From Lactifluus volemus (Eukaryota; Basidiomycota; Agaricomycetes; Russulales; Russulaceae), in the NCBI GenBank assembly GCA_022376515.1, contig WTXI01000021.1, positions 186,001 through 250,000 of the forward strand: DNA of 64,000 bases. The letters run 5' to 3'. Made by a program: the position numbers and the translations under genes. Below, in pieces: positions 31,832 through 43,740 of the stretch (the stretch's first letter is position 1; each line of letters opens with the position of its first letter). Below the pieces are notes generated by a model. That model was not told where the DNA came from and searched no databases. It saw only the letters and a list, made by a program, of their open reading frames with translations.

Positions 31832-31997
31832 AAATGGAAATAGAACCGTGACAGGATCACGACGTGATGATAAGGGGAAAGGAGAGAAAAGTTATTATAT
31901 TGTTTTGCCCCAAAGTCCCCAACTTAAGTACTTGTGCAATAACTAATACATGTGATAAATGTGCGATGCTGGTGACGTCACGGTGCGAACATCATTA
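31832..31997 (-). repeat. 5' LTR of copia element
   Basis: 166 bp, identical to 26152-26317. Contains a TGACGTCA palindrome (CRE/ATF-type site) at 31974-31981, duplicated in the other LTR. Confidence 0.93.
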
Positions 31998-32002
31998 GGC
32001 TG
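31998..32002. repeat. Target-site duplication GGCTG (right)
   Basis: Right copy of the 5-bp duplication; see 26147-26151. Confidence 0.9.
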
Positions 32003-32909
32003 CTGAGAGTCATGGTTGGGGTATGGGTCACGTCTCTCTCCATATCATAGTTTGGGAAGGGGTAAGAATAGTCGATCTCGAGCCTCTCCAGGTGGTGCAT
32101 AACTGAAAGCTGAGTAAGTAAATGACTGGGAGGGGGATAGCCAGACTCTGGGGTCTTTGTAAGCTTGAGTGTAACGATTCCCGCGGTAGTTGTGGGTGAA
32201 TGAAATCCAATTGGAAGGAAGGCGGCCATCTGGAGTTCAAGGTGCCGTAGATTGGGTGCCTGAAATCCCGGAGGAAAGAAGACGTCCGAGTGTTGTAGTT
32301 TGTGCAGAGGGTCGATAAAAAAGCGCTCCAGAATCGGAAATTGACCATCCATCGCCATGGCGAACTTGCTCAACTTTGAAGTTGGAAAAATAAAGGAAAT
32401 CCGACGCACGCGATTACGGTGAGAGAGTGAGAGCAGTATGCTGGATTCATCCTCTGCGGTTAATTCCCAACCAACCTGGTCACAGTGATAATAGATGGCG
32501 AGTGGGAGGGGCGGTGAATGTGCCAGCATGTCCGCGACATGCACTCCATACGTGCAGAGGAGATGGAGGTCGAGCCGAGATGGGGATACGAGAATGAGAT
32601 TCCTCCACAATCGACATACATGTGCCAGTTTGTACCACCAACGTTGGCGGAGCCAATAGATTCTATTGTTATCTTGATATTCGTCCGGATCAGCTAGTCG
32701 ATAGACATCAAATATGTTGAGAAGCACGTCATCGTTAAGGACACAAATAGGCGAGTATGGTATTTCCAGTGGGCCCTATTCAAGTTGATTCGCCCGTTTG
32801 TGAACAGATAAAGGGACACAGTGTTTTGGGACTCACCAGTTGGGGGACCTTGACCTTTCCCTCCATTAAGGGAGAGAGAAAGGGGATTATTCGGAAGGTA
32901 ATCAGACAT
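32003..32909 (-). pseudogene. 5' half of A-type F-box gene split by retrotransposon
   Basis: Exon 1 (32909-32837, MSDYLPNNPLSLSLNGG) and the usual 61-nt intron (32836-32776, GTGAGT..AATAG) are recognisable. Exon 2 carries LNDDVLLNIFDVYRLADPDEY, RQRWWYKLAHVCRLWR and ADMLAHSPPLPLAIYY up to TMTLSSL, where the retrotransposon enters. Just after the intron, 2 nt are missing compared with the 13.2-kb gene, so the spliced frame meets TAA soon afterwards. Only an internal start at 32727 keeps the frame. The gene may already have been damaged before the insertion. Confidence 0.82.
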
Positions 32910-33959
32910 GTCAAGTATGTTGAAGAGTGCAGTGGATAGGCCTCATGGGCCCGGGTGTCACGGGCATACCCGGAAGGGACGCGCTTCACACTTCGCACCA
33001 AGTTGCTACAGCACACTCAATGCCCGAGTTCCGGTTTGTATGTTTCCGGTGCACCTTTGGACGTCCCACGACTCCCAGTGGTCATCGAAAAGAAGATATA
33101 CCAGATGTAAGCTCACTCCAGCGATGCTCCCGCCGCGGCTCGCCATGGTCTCGGATCATCAGCTACCATCTCAATTATATAAATGAAGGCTGTCAGTCAG
33201 CTCTGATTGGTCGAAAGCAGCGGAAGGCTGATTGCGGAAGACGGAATGCTGACTGCGGAAGGTTAATGTCCGTCAGCTCTGATCATAATTGATCGGTGCC
33301 TGACTGCGCACCCGACCAGTCACGATCAGCTGATGCGACGCGACAGTATCGTCAGCGTTTAGCTCTCAGTGGCCAGGGTGGCCCGACGGTGCGCGGTCAC
33401 GTTGCACAGCTGCAGCCCAAAGACAGTGGGCACTCAAGTTCCGTAATTTGCGAGCCGCTATCATTCGTCGGAGCGTGATTGATCGACGACGTCGCGTTTA
33501 TTAATAATTGAGGGTGGCCAGTCACGTCACGGCTGCCAGTGCTTTGCGACCGCGGCCGTGTCACCGGACAGCCGTCCGCACAATTCATTTCCCCCTCTCG
33601 ACGGACACGAGCGTGACTGTGTCGTAACGGTGTAGATGCGATGACGTGGCGTTCCCGGTGAATCTTCAGTTGCAACAGATGACGTCGTACTGTTACGTTT
33701 CACTCACTCTCTGCTGACGTCGCTCAGCCGCAATGCTCTGAGAATGAATGTTTGAACTGTTGTACAGCTGTGGCCCGCACGATTGCCGTCCATCAGGAAA
33801 ACTTGTATCTGCTAACCGACGCTAGCGGACACTAGCCGATGCTCGGCTAGTATCAATTAGCACCGGCATGCATCGGCCAGCAAGAACAGTTTTCCTGCGG
33901 CCCCTGCCCTCTCTCACCCTGCTGATGTCGTTACATTTCTCGACCCCCTGTTCGCGGCA
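32910..33959. other. Intergenic with short repeats
   Basis: 33.00-33.17 kb matches 15.12-15.35 kb. Around 33.21-33.26 kb GCGGAAG-type units recur. Around 33.82-33.88 kb CTAGC/GCTAG and CGATGC motifs recur. No gene seen. Confidence 0.5.
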
Positions 33960-33962
33960 CTC

Positions 33963-35057
33963 GGGGATAACATCATTGCTGCACTCGAGCACCATGACCG
34001 CATATGGAGAATCTATTTCCTTCTAGCATATCACGACTCTGAGAGATTGGCAACAGCGACGCAGAAGCCGTTCCCTTCGTTGACAATACTTGACCTTTCG
34101 AGTGACCGGGAAGACGATGGCAATGTGCTGGTACTTCCAAGCACGTTCTTAGGGGGATCTACCCCCCGTTTACAATCACTCACTTTGAAGGGCATTGCCT
34201 TTCCGACCTTGCCTCAACTTTTGTTGTCTTGCAAGGACCTTTCCGAACTCGAGCTTGGAGATATACCTGATCCTGGTTATATTTCACCCGAGGCTATGGT
34301 CACAGGCCTCTCCAACCTGACCAGGCTTACACAGCTTGAAATCGAGTTCAGAAAATCAGCAATAGCCCGAGTCCGAGGTCCACCCCCAGCTGCACGCGCT
34401 CTGCTCCCCGCCCTCAACCGTTTCACGTTTAGTGGTTTTAGCGAATTCTTGGAGGACTTCCTGGCTCGTATCGACACTCCCCAACTCAACGTTGTCAATA
34501 TCCGATTCTTGCGGCACCTTGTCGACTTCCGACAGGGCATCTCTCACTTACTCAGGCTCACGGGAGGGCCATTCGATGATGCGTGTGTGACATTTCACGA
34601 TGGTAGCCTCAGCATCACGCTTCATCAGTTAAATCCTCGAAAAAGACTGTCACTGGATTTCATAGAGAACGTGCGAGGTCAAATTTCCTCCATGGCACAG
34701 TTATCTACCAAGTCTTTGTCTCTACTTTCCAGTATTACAGAGCTCGTCGTCCAACCCGCATGGTTTTCAAGTTTGTGCGATTTGGAGAAGCTGGACAGTC
34801 GTGAATGGCTAGCATTTTTGCACCCTTTCACTGCTGTTCGGGACTTGTGTCTGTATTTTTCCTCCAAGATGAACATTGTACCGTCCCTGCGAAAACGCAC
34901 CGAGGAAGGTGCCCCAGTGGTGTTACCTGGACTTCAAAATTTCTACCTTGACGGGGACGAGACAAACTTCTTGGAGGAAGCTTTAAGGGCACGTCAGCAC
35001 TCAGGTCACCCTGTCACAGTTCACCGCTTACCCTACAATCATCCCCTACTATCATGA
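33963..35057 (+). pseudogene. B-type F-box gene copy lacking its F-box
   Basis: The homology begins abruptly at GGGGATAACATC (33963) and continues to a stop at 35057. It covers only the LRR-like part (DNIIAALEHHDRIWRIYF onward). It is a near-identical inverted copy of the 47.2-48.6 kb gene, but here the last exon is complete (LRARQHSGHPVTVHRLPY), whereas the other copy has a premature stop. An ATG at 34047 could start a 336-aa product without F-box; the open frame runs further upstream into unrelated sequence. Likely a 5'-truncated pseudogene, though an LRR-only protein cannot be excluded. Confidence 0.75.
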
Positions 35058-37681
35058 CGAAGATTCCGATTACTACTTTCGCCAGCCAATCGATCCTCTG
35101 CAGCTTTTCCGTGCCTAGCCCACACCTTCAAGTTTCTGGACCAGATTTGGCGAAACGACCTCGAGGAGCAAGCCAAATAGCAATTTATCGCAGTATGTTA
35201 GCATTTCGAGTCCGATTGACATGTCACAGTTCACCGACCGCCATAGCAATTAACACGAGTTAATCGGTGCTGTTTGGACATTCTTCCATTCGCACGTTTT
35301 GACTACAACATATATCATCTTATGCCAGTTGTTTCTTGCTAAAATTCTTCTGCTTTATTTCCGGGTTTCTCCTGGCATTCACACATCAAACTTTGTTTGT
35401 TTTACCGTTTTCACGAGGACGTGTTCACAACAATACGAAGTATATGACAGTCATTGATATGCGCGTCAGAATTATCCCCGAGTCAACTTATTGACCACGA
35501 CGTCTACTAGTATGTATCCCAGTCCCAGGCTTGAGGTACTAGTAGTGGTCCCGCGCCTCAATCAAAGTGCCTAGCATCGGTAGCTCTGTCTCCTCCAAGT
35601 CGAGGTTTCCCTTTACAAGGGTGGTGGCTGCCGCGAGGATTTGTGAATACTTGGGGACGAAGCGGGTCAGTGCAAGCAATCGACGTGACGGTGACATGCT
35701 GTCTTTGAAGCCGTTCACCTCTATTATTTTCACGGCCAGTTGATGAACGAGATGAGCTGTGCCTCCCTTTGTAGAGAACGTCGAAAGGATCCAAGGCCGC
35801 ATCCGGCATCCAGCACCGTCTTGTCCTTGACTGTGGCACCATGCGCATGGTGTCCTTAACATCTCCTCGTGAATAATTGAGAAATAGTTTGGGGCAAAGC
35901 AGTGTAGCAACGTAGGTTACACCAAAGTGCGCGTACTAGTATGACTTAGTCATAATAAGACGCACGATCACGCACTAGTCTCTAGAGGTCATGCAATTGG
36001 AAGAGTGGGACTGTGGGACATTGATGGATCACGTGGTCATAAGAGCTTCTCAAGTCAACTGGAGGAACTTATGACTTATAGCGAGTACCCGTGCGTTTGC
36101 ACGGATTGGAGTCAACGATGATGGAACGACCAACGTCGGCCCACGGCCACTCGACGATCCTCTGTGCGGCTGTGAGACGTCAGCATGCATGCCATCGCTG
36201 CCACTTGATGCGATGCGGCAGCCAACGCTCACAACCACAGCAGGGGCGACCGAGCTCACCTTGAGGGGTCGCGAGACAAGCACAGAGGATGAAATGGCAG
36301 CAAATAACCATGATTACAATAACGTCGGTTCTCTTCGTCGATGAGTGATAATATGCTGCTGAACTCTTGTTCACATCGCGGAACGTTGGCGCTGAGGAAG
36401 CCAATGGTTTCGCCTAGAATGTACCAAAAAAAAGAGGTTACCTCATACCGGCACACCGCCCATAATTTCGGACTTTGATGGTCTCGCTCTTGTTATATTG
36501 ATTTGGCCGCGACCCGGTAGTCTCCCTGGAATCACGACGGATGTCAGATGTGGTGAAAGAAAGGGATATCTGGGTGTACTGTTCCGCATGCCACCAGATA
36601 GCAACAGCTCAATCAAGATGGAATTCGACATCTAAGATTGTCTGCACATTGAATTCGAGTAGAACAAATCAAAGTCAGTGCGACGCGATCGCGTCTCGAA
36701 CCAAGTCTGATAGAGATTACGTAGGTATCATCTAAAGATGCGATCGTCGGAAAGATCTACTTCTATTCGTGCGCCATCGAAGTCGAGCATATGGAACCAT
36801 TCGATTATTACCTAACACGGAGCAAAGTAAGACGACGCTACGTCGGCCATGAGAGACACCACGCACCGCAACTTGACATTAGTCATACCCAGGTAACTCT
36901 GATACTGCTTCTCAACATTTTGAGTAAGAAGTCAAATGTTTGCGCCTGTCGTAACTCTCCAGGGGAGGCCGAATTTTAAGAAAGGGAAAGGAATTCATGG
37001 TGGTGACCACGGTCGTAAAGCAGAAAAAAACTCAGCCATTAGTCGCGAACGCGTAGACATGCCAATGTTCCCCACAAACCCGACTTTGATTCCATCATGC
37101 GTCGTGCGTTTTCCGTCTCGATCGCGGCCATAACCTGTCTCGCTCGTCACGGAGTAGAGACAGAAAACAAGTAAGCGGCCATGTCTTTCCGTGTGCAAGG
37201 CCTCCGAGAATGTGTGCGCCGTTAGCAGTAAGAATTAGCGGCCAGCGTCTGCCGAGCCGGCCCGGGGCCCATGACCATCTCAATGCGCTCGTTTTGAAAG
37301 AAACTAGCCTCGTATTCATATGTGAAACTGCCATGAAGCCATGGAAATCTCCCTTGATATTGGACGAATTACATGCTACCATACATGCCCATTGAGTCCC
37401 ATAGAGAGTACAGGCAGGCTTCTCAATGTTTGCTACAGCTCTCTTCGAGGAGCAAATCATGACAAAATTACAAAATAAGAATATACTAAACGCGCATCGA
37501 CTTGGCCAGCTTGAGTGATGCTTTTGTTCTGTACAAATTCCTGCCACTGGCGCGAGTCGTGTCCGTGTCCGTGTCCTAGTAAGAACAAAGCAAGATGAAA
37601 GGGTGCCAGTGGGGACTGCAAAGAGGTAAAGCCGAAAATCGAAACTACCAGACAGAAATATAGGGGAACGTATAACGTATA
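35058..37681. other. Gene-poor stretch
   Basis: 35.25-35.53 kb is inverted-homologous to 46.67-46.98 kb (flank of the duplicated F-box copy). A 123-codon minus-strand frame (35910-35539, with GNLDLEETELPMLGTL) and a 150-codon minus-strand frame (37547-37095) have no recognisable domain. I see no supported gene. Confidence 0.45.
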
Positions 37682-39561
37682 CTAGAATCTATTATGATTC
37701 ATGTTGGCCACACTCCGAGACGTCCGTAGTCTCCGCGCTGGAATACCCGTGCTCGTGTTCCTGCGTAACGACGGCTCTGACGGTGCCCCTGACTGAGCCT
37801 CGAAAGTTCCCGAAAACTCTGGCACGACGCTGACGCGTACAGCACCGGCGCTCGTAGGACGCGGAGTAGTCCGCTGTCGGGTTGGGTGTGTGAGGAAGCG
37901 GCCACGATCCCAGATCAATCGTTCCTTCCTGCCCTGCAAAAGGCTAGGGGCTAATCTTGGTGATTGGTTGCTAAACCGCAACAATGGTGCCGTCCGTAGC
38001 ATAGGAGACGAGGGTAGCACGGGATCCACTTCCATCTTCATCCTGCTCTGTTTCACGCTCATGACCGCCAGTGTGTTGCCACTGGGCAAGTCCATCGGAG
38101 AGAAGTTCAAAACGAGAGTCGGTGGCCCGTAGTCGTAAGAAACTGTGACACGACTCGTGGCGGACGCAGGACTAAGTGTGAGTGGTGCGGGACGAGGTCT
38201 TGCTATCGTAGTAGTGGAAATCTGGGGGGTCGGCCGGTCAGGTGGAACGTCCGAGGAGTTTCGGGGTGGTGTTTGCTCAAAGTTGGACATCACAGGAGAT
38301 GCAAAGGTCGCACTCTGAGACAGCAGAGAGACCATACGCGAGATCCGCCGGGCCAGTGGGCTGCTCTGTAATCGTGGACTTGAGATCCGCAAGCCGGGAA
38401 GGGTGAGCTTGCGTGTGCCGGATACTAGTAGGGACTCGCGGTCAATGATGAGAAAGTTCTCTTTATAGTCAAGCCTGGAGTCTATGACGTTAGATATACG
38501 AAAGAGCACGCGAAGTGGATACAAACCCTTTCACGATACCTATGATGATACAGGCGCGTCCCAGAAACCGCAACACTCGCCGTACCAATATGATACCGAA
38601 GCTCATAGAAGCAAATCCGAGGGCGCTTTCGACGGCAGCAATCTTCATGCCTACTGACAGCCAGCCTATGCCGCGAAATAGGACACCTTCGCGTTCCGAT
38701 GCGGAACGATCCTCGATAATGCGCTGTGCCATGAGGCGATCGACTAGCCGAGAAAAGAATATCAAGAAGGTGATTGCTTGGTAGATAGTGAGAAGAGCAA
38801 GTGAGGTGCTGGTCAAAAATTCCCGTCCGAATTGGAAAGCGGAATAATTTGGCCCAACTCCGAGTTGGGCGCCCACTTTCAAGTTTATGGGGGACGGAAC
38901 CGTGCCTACACCGGGAGTCAGCACATCTCAGAATGTGAGAATACAGGAAAATAAAGTACTGACGATACGTGATTCCCAGGAATGACCCGATCTCGTTTGT
39001 TACAATAAGGATCGGGATGAGTAGCAAGGAAAATGCATTCGCAAAAAGCGAGAAGCGCTTGGGGAGATTCGGAAAGAATTCCTTCCGTTTGAAGAGGTAT
39101 AAATAGGATGTGTAGAGAATAATGGGTATGGATGATGATGCGCCTGTTCATAAATCCGGACGGCTAGTGAGGCACAAGGTAATAGCGAGCGTTGGGTACG
39201 CACCAATTGCGATGTCCAAGACTTTGAAAGCCACAAGGGAAGTCTGAAAGAGTGGGATGACGCGGCCCAGGAAACTTAAGAGTGCCAGGAGAAAATAGGT
39301 CGGCCCTTCTGCAACAAGAATGAAACGAGTACTTGGGAAAGACAGGTGAGACGCCGGACGATCCCCGAGACTCAGGCACTCACCTGCCTGCATCGCGTCC
39401 AGCGAAAACGAGTCCTAACGAAAAGATCACCTCAAGACCGGCTGGGATGAGGGTGATTACCTCCTCAGTGCGCGAGAGCCCGACGCAGCGAAGAGTAGGG
39501 GCAAGTGAGAGACAGACTGTACCCATATACCAACAGGCCAACAGGGAAACTATGAATGATA
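37682..39561 (-). CDS. Polytopic membrane protein, five exons, 5' exon unresolved
   Basis: Coding exons joined by frame: 39561-39384, 39331-39204, 39143-38964, 38905-38540, 38481-37682. The introns of 52-60 nt have GTGAGT, GTGCGT, GTCAGT and GTATCG donors and AG acceptors. The joined sequence gives about 550 residues, with at least seven hydrophobic segments in the first 350 (e.g. SFIVSLLACWYMGTVCLSLA, FANAFSLLLIPILIVTNEIG, LALLTIYQAITFLIFF). A basic Ser/Pro/Arg-rich tail of about 250 residues without membrane segments follows. The layout resembles fungal seven-helix proteins of unknown function; I cannot name the family. The start codon lies upstream, probably within 39.6-39.9 kb, but no convincing first exon was found. 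Single copy in the window. Confidence 0.65.
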
Positions 39562-42300
39562 CTATTGATCAAGATCAAAGTACATATCCGAGCTGGGACC
39601 TGCCAGCAACAAAGGGATAAAAGAAAGGAGCGGACTGCAGACTAGCTGGAAGGTAAGAGCTGGAGGTGGGAGAGGACAAGGAAGAGCAAGAGAAGCAAGG
39701 CGAAACCCGACGAAAGTAGTAATGTATGACAAGGAAATCGGGTGCCATTGATCTACAGTACGGCGTATCCGACGGTCCTCGAGACCCGTTGCTACCCTTG
39801 TGACAAGTTCGGCTAGGTACCAAACACTGGTGTGATGAATTCGTCGTCGAAACAACCTGATGGACATAACAGGCGCCTTCTCTATCCACTAAAGTTGCAC
39901 AGCTCGCGCCACCTTTGGAGCACGTTTTCGCGTCAGTCCTTTTTGCAGCTCAAAGATAATGAAGGACGCGATGAGGCGGAACGGTTGATAGAGTGCGTAA
40001 CTTAGGTTGAGGGTAAGTATCGGACATCATTACGTAATAAACCCAGCAACGGCGGTGTTGCCATTACCAGAACTGGTGTCAGTGGCTACCTCGACTACAG
40101 TAACCCCAACATTGGGTAACCGATGACTCGGTTATCTCATCTGAACCAGGAACAGCGTGGTGCACTGGCAGCAGCAACCGCCAGTCAGCTTAATCTTTGT
40201 GAACGGCTCCGACTTGGAGCCCATGACGTTACTATCACTGGCAGTCCCGCGGCGCATGCGCACGTATAGTTGCTACATTTACATTGTCGTATTACTGTGA
40301 CAGCATGGTTATTGTATTGCCAGTGGGTGTCAGGTCCAGGGCGTCCGGGAAGGTGCCTTCAACCCAAACTCACACCCGTAACCATTGATGTATTTATTTC
40401 CTATTATGATAGCAGACTATTCGCGTAGATTCCATCAGCTGATGTGCTTATCCTCACTCAATAATTTTGACCCCGGTACCTGTCTTTCCCCGAACATTCT
40501 GTACATCCTGGGCCTCACCGCTTATCTTTCGTAGTGAGGCGGCAAATTTTCTCTTCACACGGGAAGACCGACATGGTAAAATGCTTAGACAGGTCCCAAC
40601 ACAGGTCCAAACCATCCATTTTGACGGATACCACTATCTCATACCAGAAACACACAAGATTGCCATTGTTGCAGCGAGACGCAATGTTTCACCTATACTA
40701 TGGCGGTCATCTTCGCCCGCTTTCGCCGTGTGAGAGCTTACAGAAATGCGAATTCAGCAACAGAGGTCAGGGACGCACGATCACGGCTTTATATAACTGA
40801 GGCTAGTCACCAACCCAAGACGAACGTTGTCATGGGTCAACTGAGGGCCTGTTAGAGCCACATCTCTCTCACCAAATTGGAAAGGTTCGCATGCTTCGGG
40901 CTACAGAATGCCGTAAGGAGTAATGACGGCCCACTGCCATGTCAACCACGGGCGACGCTCCGGTATAAAGCTACGTATGAGGGCAGGTCACATCAGGACC
41001 GTTCTGAAAAAGTACTCATCTGAGAAACTTCGCCCAAACCTCAACGGACGACGACAACTTGAATCGAGAAACCAACCACCAAAGCCGCAGTGCAATGAAT
41101 AGCAAGATACACCGTGACCCCCCACTTCAGTTCCTCTTGGACAAGTTGCGCTACGGACACATGGTTGTAACACGGATCCCGATTTCTACCTACGCGTGGC
41201 TAAGATCTTCCTCCGCGCCATCTAAATCCTAATAGACATACGCAGAAATGGCTAGCCTTTATTGATCCGTACGTCTGATAGTAAGCACAGGATTACTTGG
41301 CCTCATGCATGAAACCCTCCATGGGGCATGCGAAGTGTTTCTTACTAGACATGCACACCCAGTTACGCTGAGCCTACTATTACACGATTAAACTATCCTG
41401 GCCTTTTCACGTAATGATGCAGGTAGTCTTACGGCCTGGGGGTGTGGTGAGGATGAAGAGGACGAAAGAACAAAAAAAAAGTCGGGCTCGCGCCGTGCTA
41501 CTAGTACTAGTACATGTAGATTACTTTCGAGTTCCGTCTCTGACATTGCCAAGCACCACCCTTGCTGTCTTCGGGTGCGATGGCCAAATACGTCTTCTCT
41601 CTGGAAGCCACCTCCGCCTCCGCGGCCCAAGGGGTGGCATGCTTACAGAAACGCGCGTTGTTGGCTCAGCTGACCGGAGTCCGGGCTGTTGATGACAACA
41701 GTTGCAACGTTCCAAAATGTTGAAATTGATGACAACCAGAACTGATAGAGTCACAAGAATGGCTTCCGTAATCCGTCCATCATGATCTCCCGGGAAGTGA
41801 TGGCCGTATTCTGTAAGAACGTATGTTGCTGTTGATGTGTTCCCGTTGATGGGATATGGCGAATTGCAGTGATGCGGTTCCTGTATACACATTGTGACAT
41901 ATTAACAGCGGATCGTGTCAAATGTCCCACGGTGGCTACGATCACAGCAGAACGCATTTCGTGTGGTGCACCCGTTTCTAATACTGGTGGGGGGAATTCT
42001 GCGAAAATCCAAACTTGGGTCCGAATGACTCACGGGAAACAGTGCATTCCAGGTCAAGTAAATATATATATCAATGGCCGTTTATATTGAAATATTGATT
42101 GCCTCCCTTACTGTTACAATGCTCTGCTCATCATTAACTTCGTCTCCGCTAGCGTCAAAGGAGGTTGAATTGAACGAGGAAGACGTGACACTGGCAGTGA
42201 CAAAAGTAGTGTGACGGACGAACAAAGCGCGTGGTCACCGTAGTCACCACCGTGACAGCATTATACACTCGAAAGCCATCAAGCTCACAATAGTGGCGTT
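39562..42300. other. Gene-poor stretch
   Basis: 39.60-39.87 kb may contain the first exon of the membrane-protein gene. The remainder (to 42.3 kb) shows no recognisable gene, repeat or RNA. Confidence 0.45.
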
Positions 42301-42309
42301 TTAAAGACC

Positions 42310-43740
42310 TATAATACTGGAAGACCCCAGCGGAGTGAATTGTACATCTTTTTATTGGCGCACACGATGACACTTACCTGCCAGTGTGTGATCATGATTC
42401 AGTACAGATTTCGCCACTCGTGACAATCAACGAGTTCCAGATGAAGTTCTCCTAGAATCTTCGACTTCTGCAGAGCAACTTCCATGGAGGCGTCGCCAGT
42501 ACTAGGGTGGATGAACCCGGAGTTGTGGTCGGGGGCATGGCCAAGAACATGGCGAAAGCTGGCACAAGTATGCCAAAGATGGCGATACGTCTTGTTTTCG
42601 TCGCCGCTACGTCTCCATCTGCGCGTTTACTGCACAAGGAGCACTCCTCTGAGGGAGATGTTGGATGTCTGGCCGCCATTTCCTATCCAATTGGCTTCTT
42701 ATGGCCTTGGGGATAACATCTTTGCTGCACTCGAGCATCGTGACCGCATATGCGGAATCGATCTCCGTCTACAATACTCAGAATCTGAGAGGTTGGACCC
42801 AGTGACAATACAGAATCGATTCCCTGCTCTGACAAGTCTTCGCCTTCGGTCGCCTCAGGGGTATCTGACTCTGGATCTGTTATTGGAGGCTTCCGCCCCA
42901 CATCTACAATCACTCTATTTGGGGGACCTTCCATGTATGACTTTACCTCGACTTCTTTCCACTTCCAACGACCTTTCTGAGCTCTGTCTTTCAATCTTCC
43001 TTACGTTTCACCTGGCGCGATTGCCACGGGCCTCTCAACCCTGACCAAGCTCACATATCTTCGCATCGAATTCGAATTTGAATCACTCCTGTATTTTTTC
43101 CCTGATCAATTTGAAACAACTCGATGTCCAACTCCACTTACACGCGTTATCCTTCCCGCTCTCACAGTGTTCGAGTTTTTGGGTGTCGGCAAGTTTTCAG
43201 AGGATTTTATCATACACGGACGCTCGGGTCACTCAATCGTGCGAATGCACGGATTAGCGATTATAATGCCAGAATAGCACTTGATCAACTAGAGGTGACA
43301 ATTCCCCGTCAATCATTCGAGCTGGAAATTCAATGCGCAGCCGGAGGGCTAGATTGGCAAGCCTCGTTCATGGTGCAGGTATTCACTCAGCCTTTGTCTC
43401 TACTTTCCCGCGTTACAGAGCTCGACATCGATATCGACTCGGATACACGCCTGACGGATTCGGAGGTCTTCATGGACAATCCAGGAGGGCTGGATCTTTT
43501 CAATCCATTCACTGCTGTTCACACCCTGCGTCTGTCTGGCGAGCAGCCGTCATTCATTGTATCTTCGCTGCGAGGCCTCACAGGGGAAAGTGTCATGGAG
43601 GTGTTACCTGCGCTTCAAAATCTCTACTTTGACAAGTATTCCAAGCCTGGAGATGAATACGTGCAGCAATCATAGAGCTATTCATCGCTGCACGTCAGCG
43701 ATCTGGTCACCCAATCACCATCCACCCTTGTCGAGTTTGA
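42310..43740 (+). pseudogene. Decayed B-type F-box gene
   Basis: First-exon and intron remnants (ACTGGAAGA, donor GTACAT near 42.345 kb) are followed by ISPLVTINE. A 1-nt loss in the F-box core then breaks the frame near 42.45 kb. From 42484 a frame keeps WPRTWRKLAQVCQRWRYVLFSSPLRLHLRVYC and DNIFAALEHRDRICGID. Another frameshift occurs near 43.04 kb. Near 43.2 kb about 90 bp of the LRR region are missing, bringing SEDF next to the TLGSLNRANARI block. The last part (43124-43675) ends YVQQS with a stop, then continues as ELFIAARQRSGHP in another frame. At least three lesions, so non-functional. Confidence 0.75.

Larger units (their letters stand above)
26152..31997 (-). mobile_element. Ty1/copia LTR retrotransposon, 5846 bp
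   Basis: A complete element on the minus strand: 5' LTR 31997-31832, primer site, gag-protease-integrase frame, RT-RNase H frame, polypurine tract, 3' LTR 26317-26152. It is flanked by a 5-bp target duplication. Integrase precedes reverse transcriptase, which defines the copia (Pseudoviridae) order. The LTRs are identical over 166 bp, implying recent insertion. The termini are TAATG..CATTT rather than TG..CA. The only apparent break is the -1 frame change between the two coding frames. It interrupts an A-type F-box gene. Confidence 0.95.

Noticed and set aside
35539..35910. 123-codon minus-strand frame as a gene
   Set aside because: Regular-looking C-terminal part, but no recognised motif, no paralogue and no clear start context; left unannotated.
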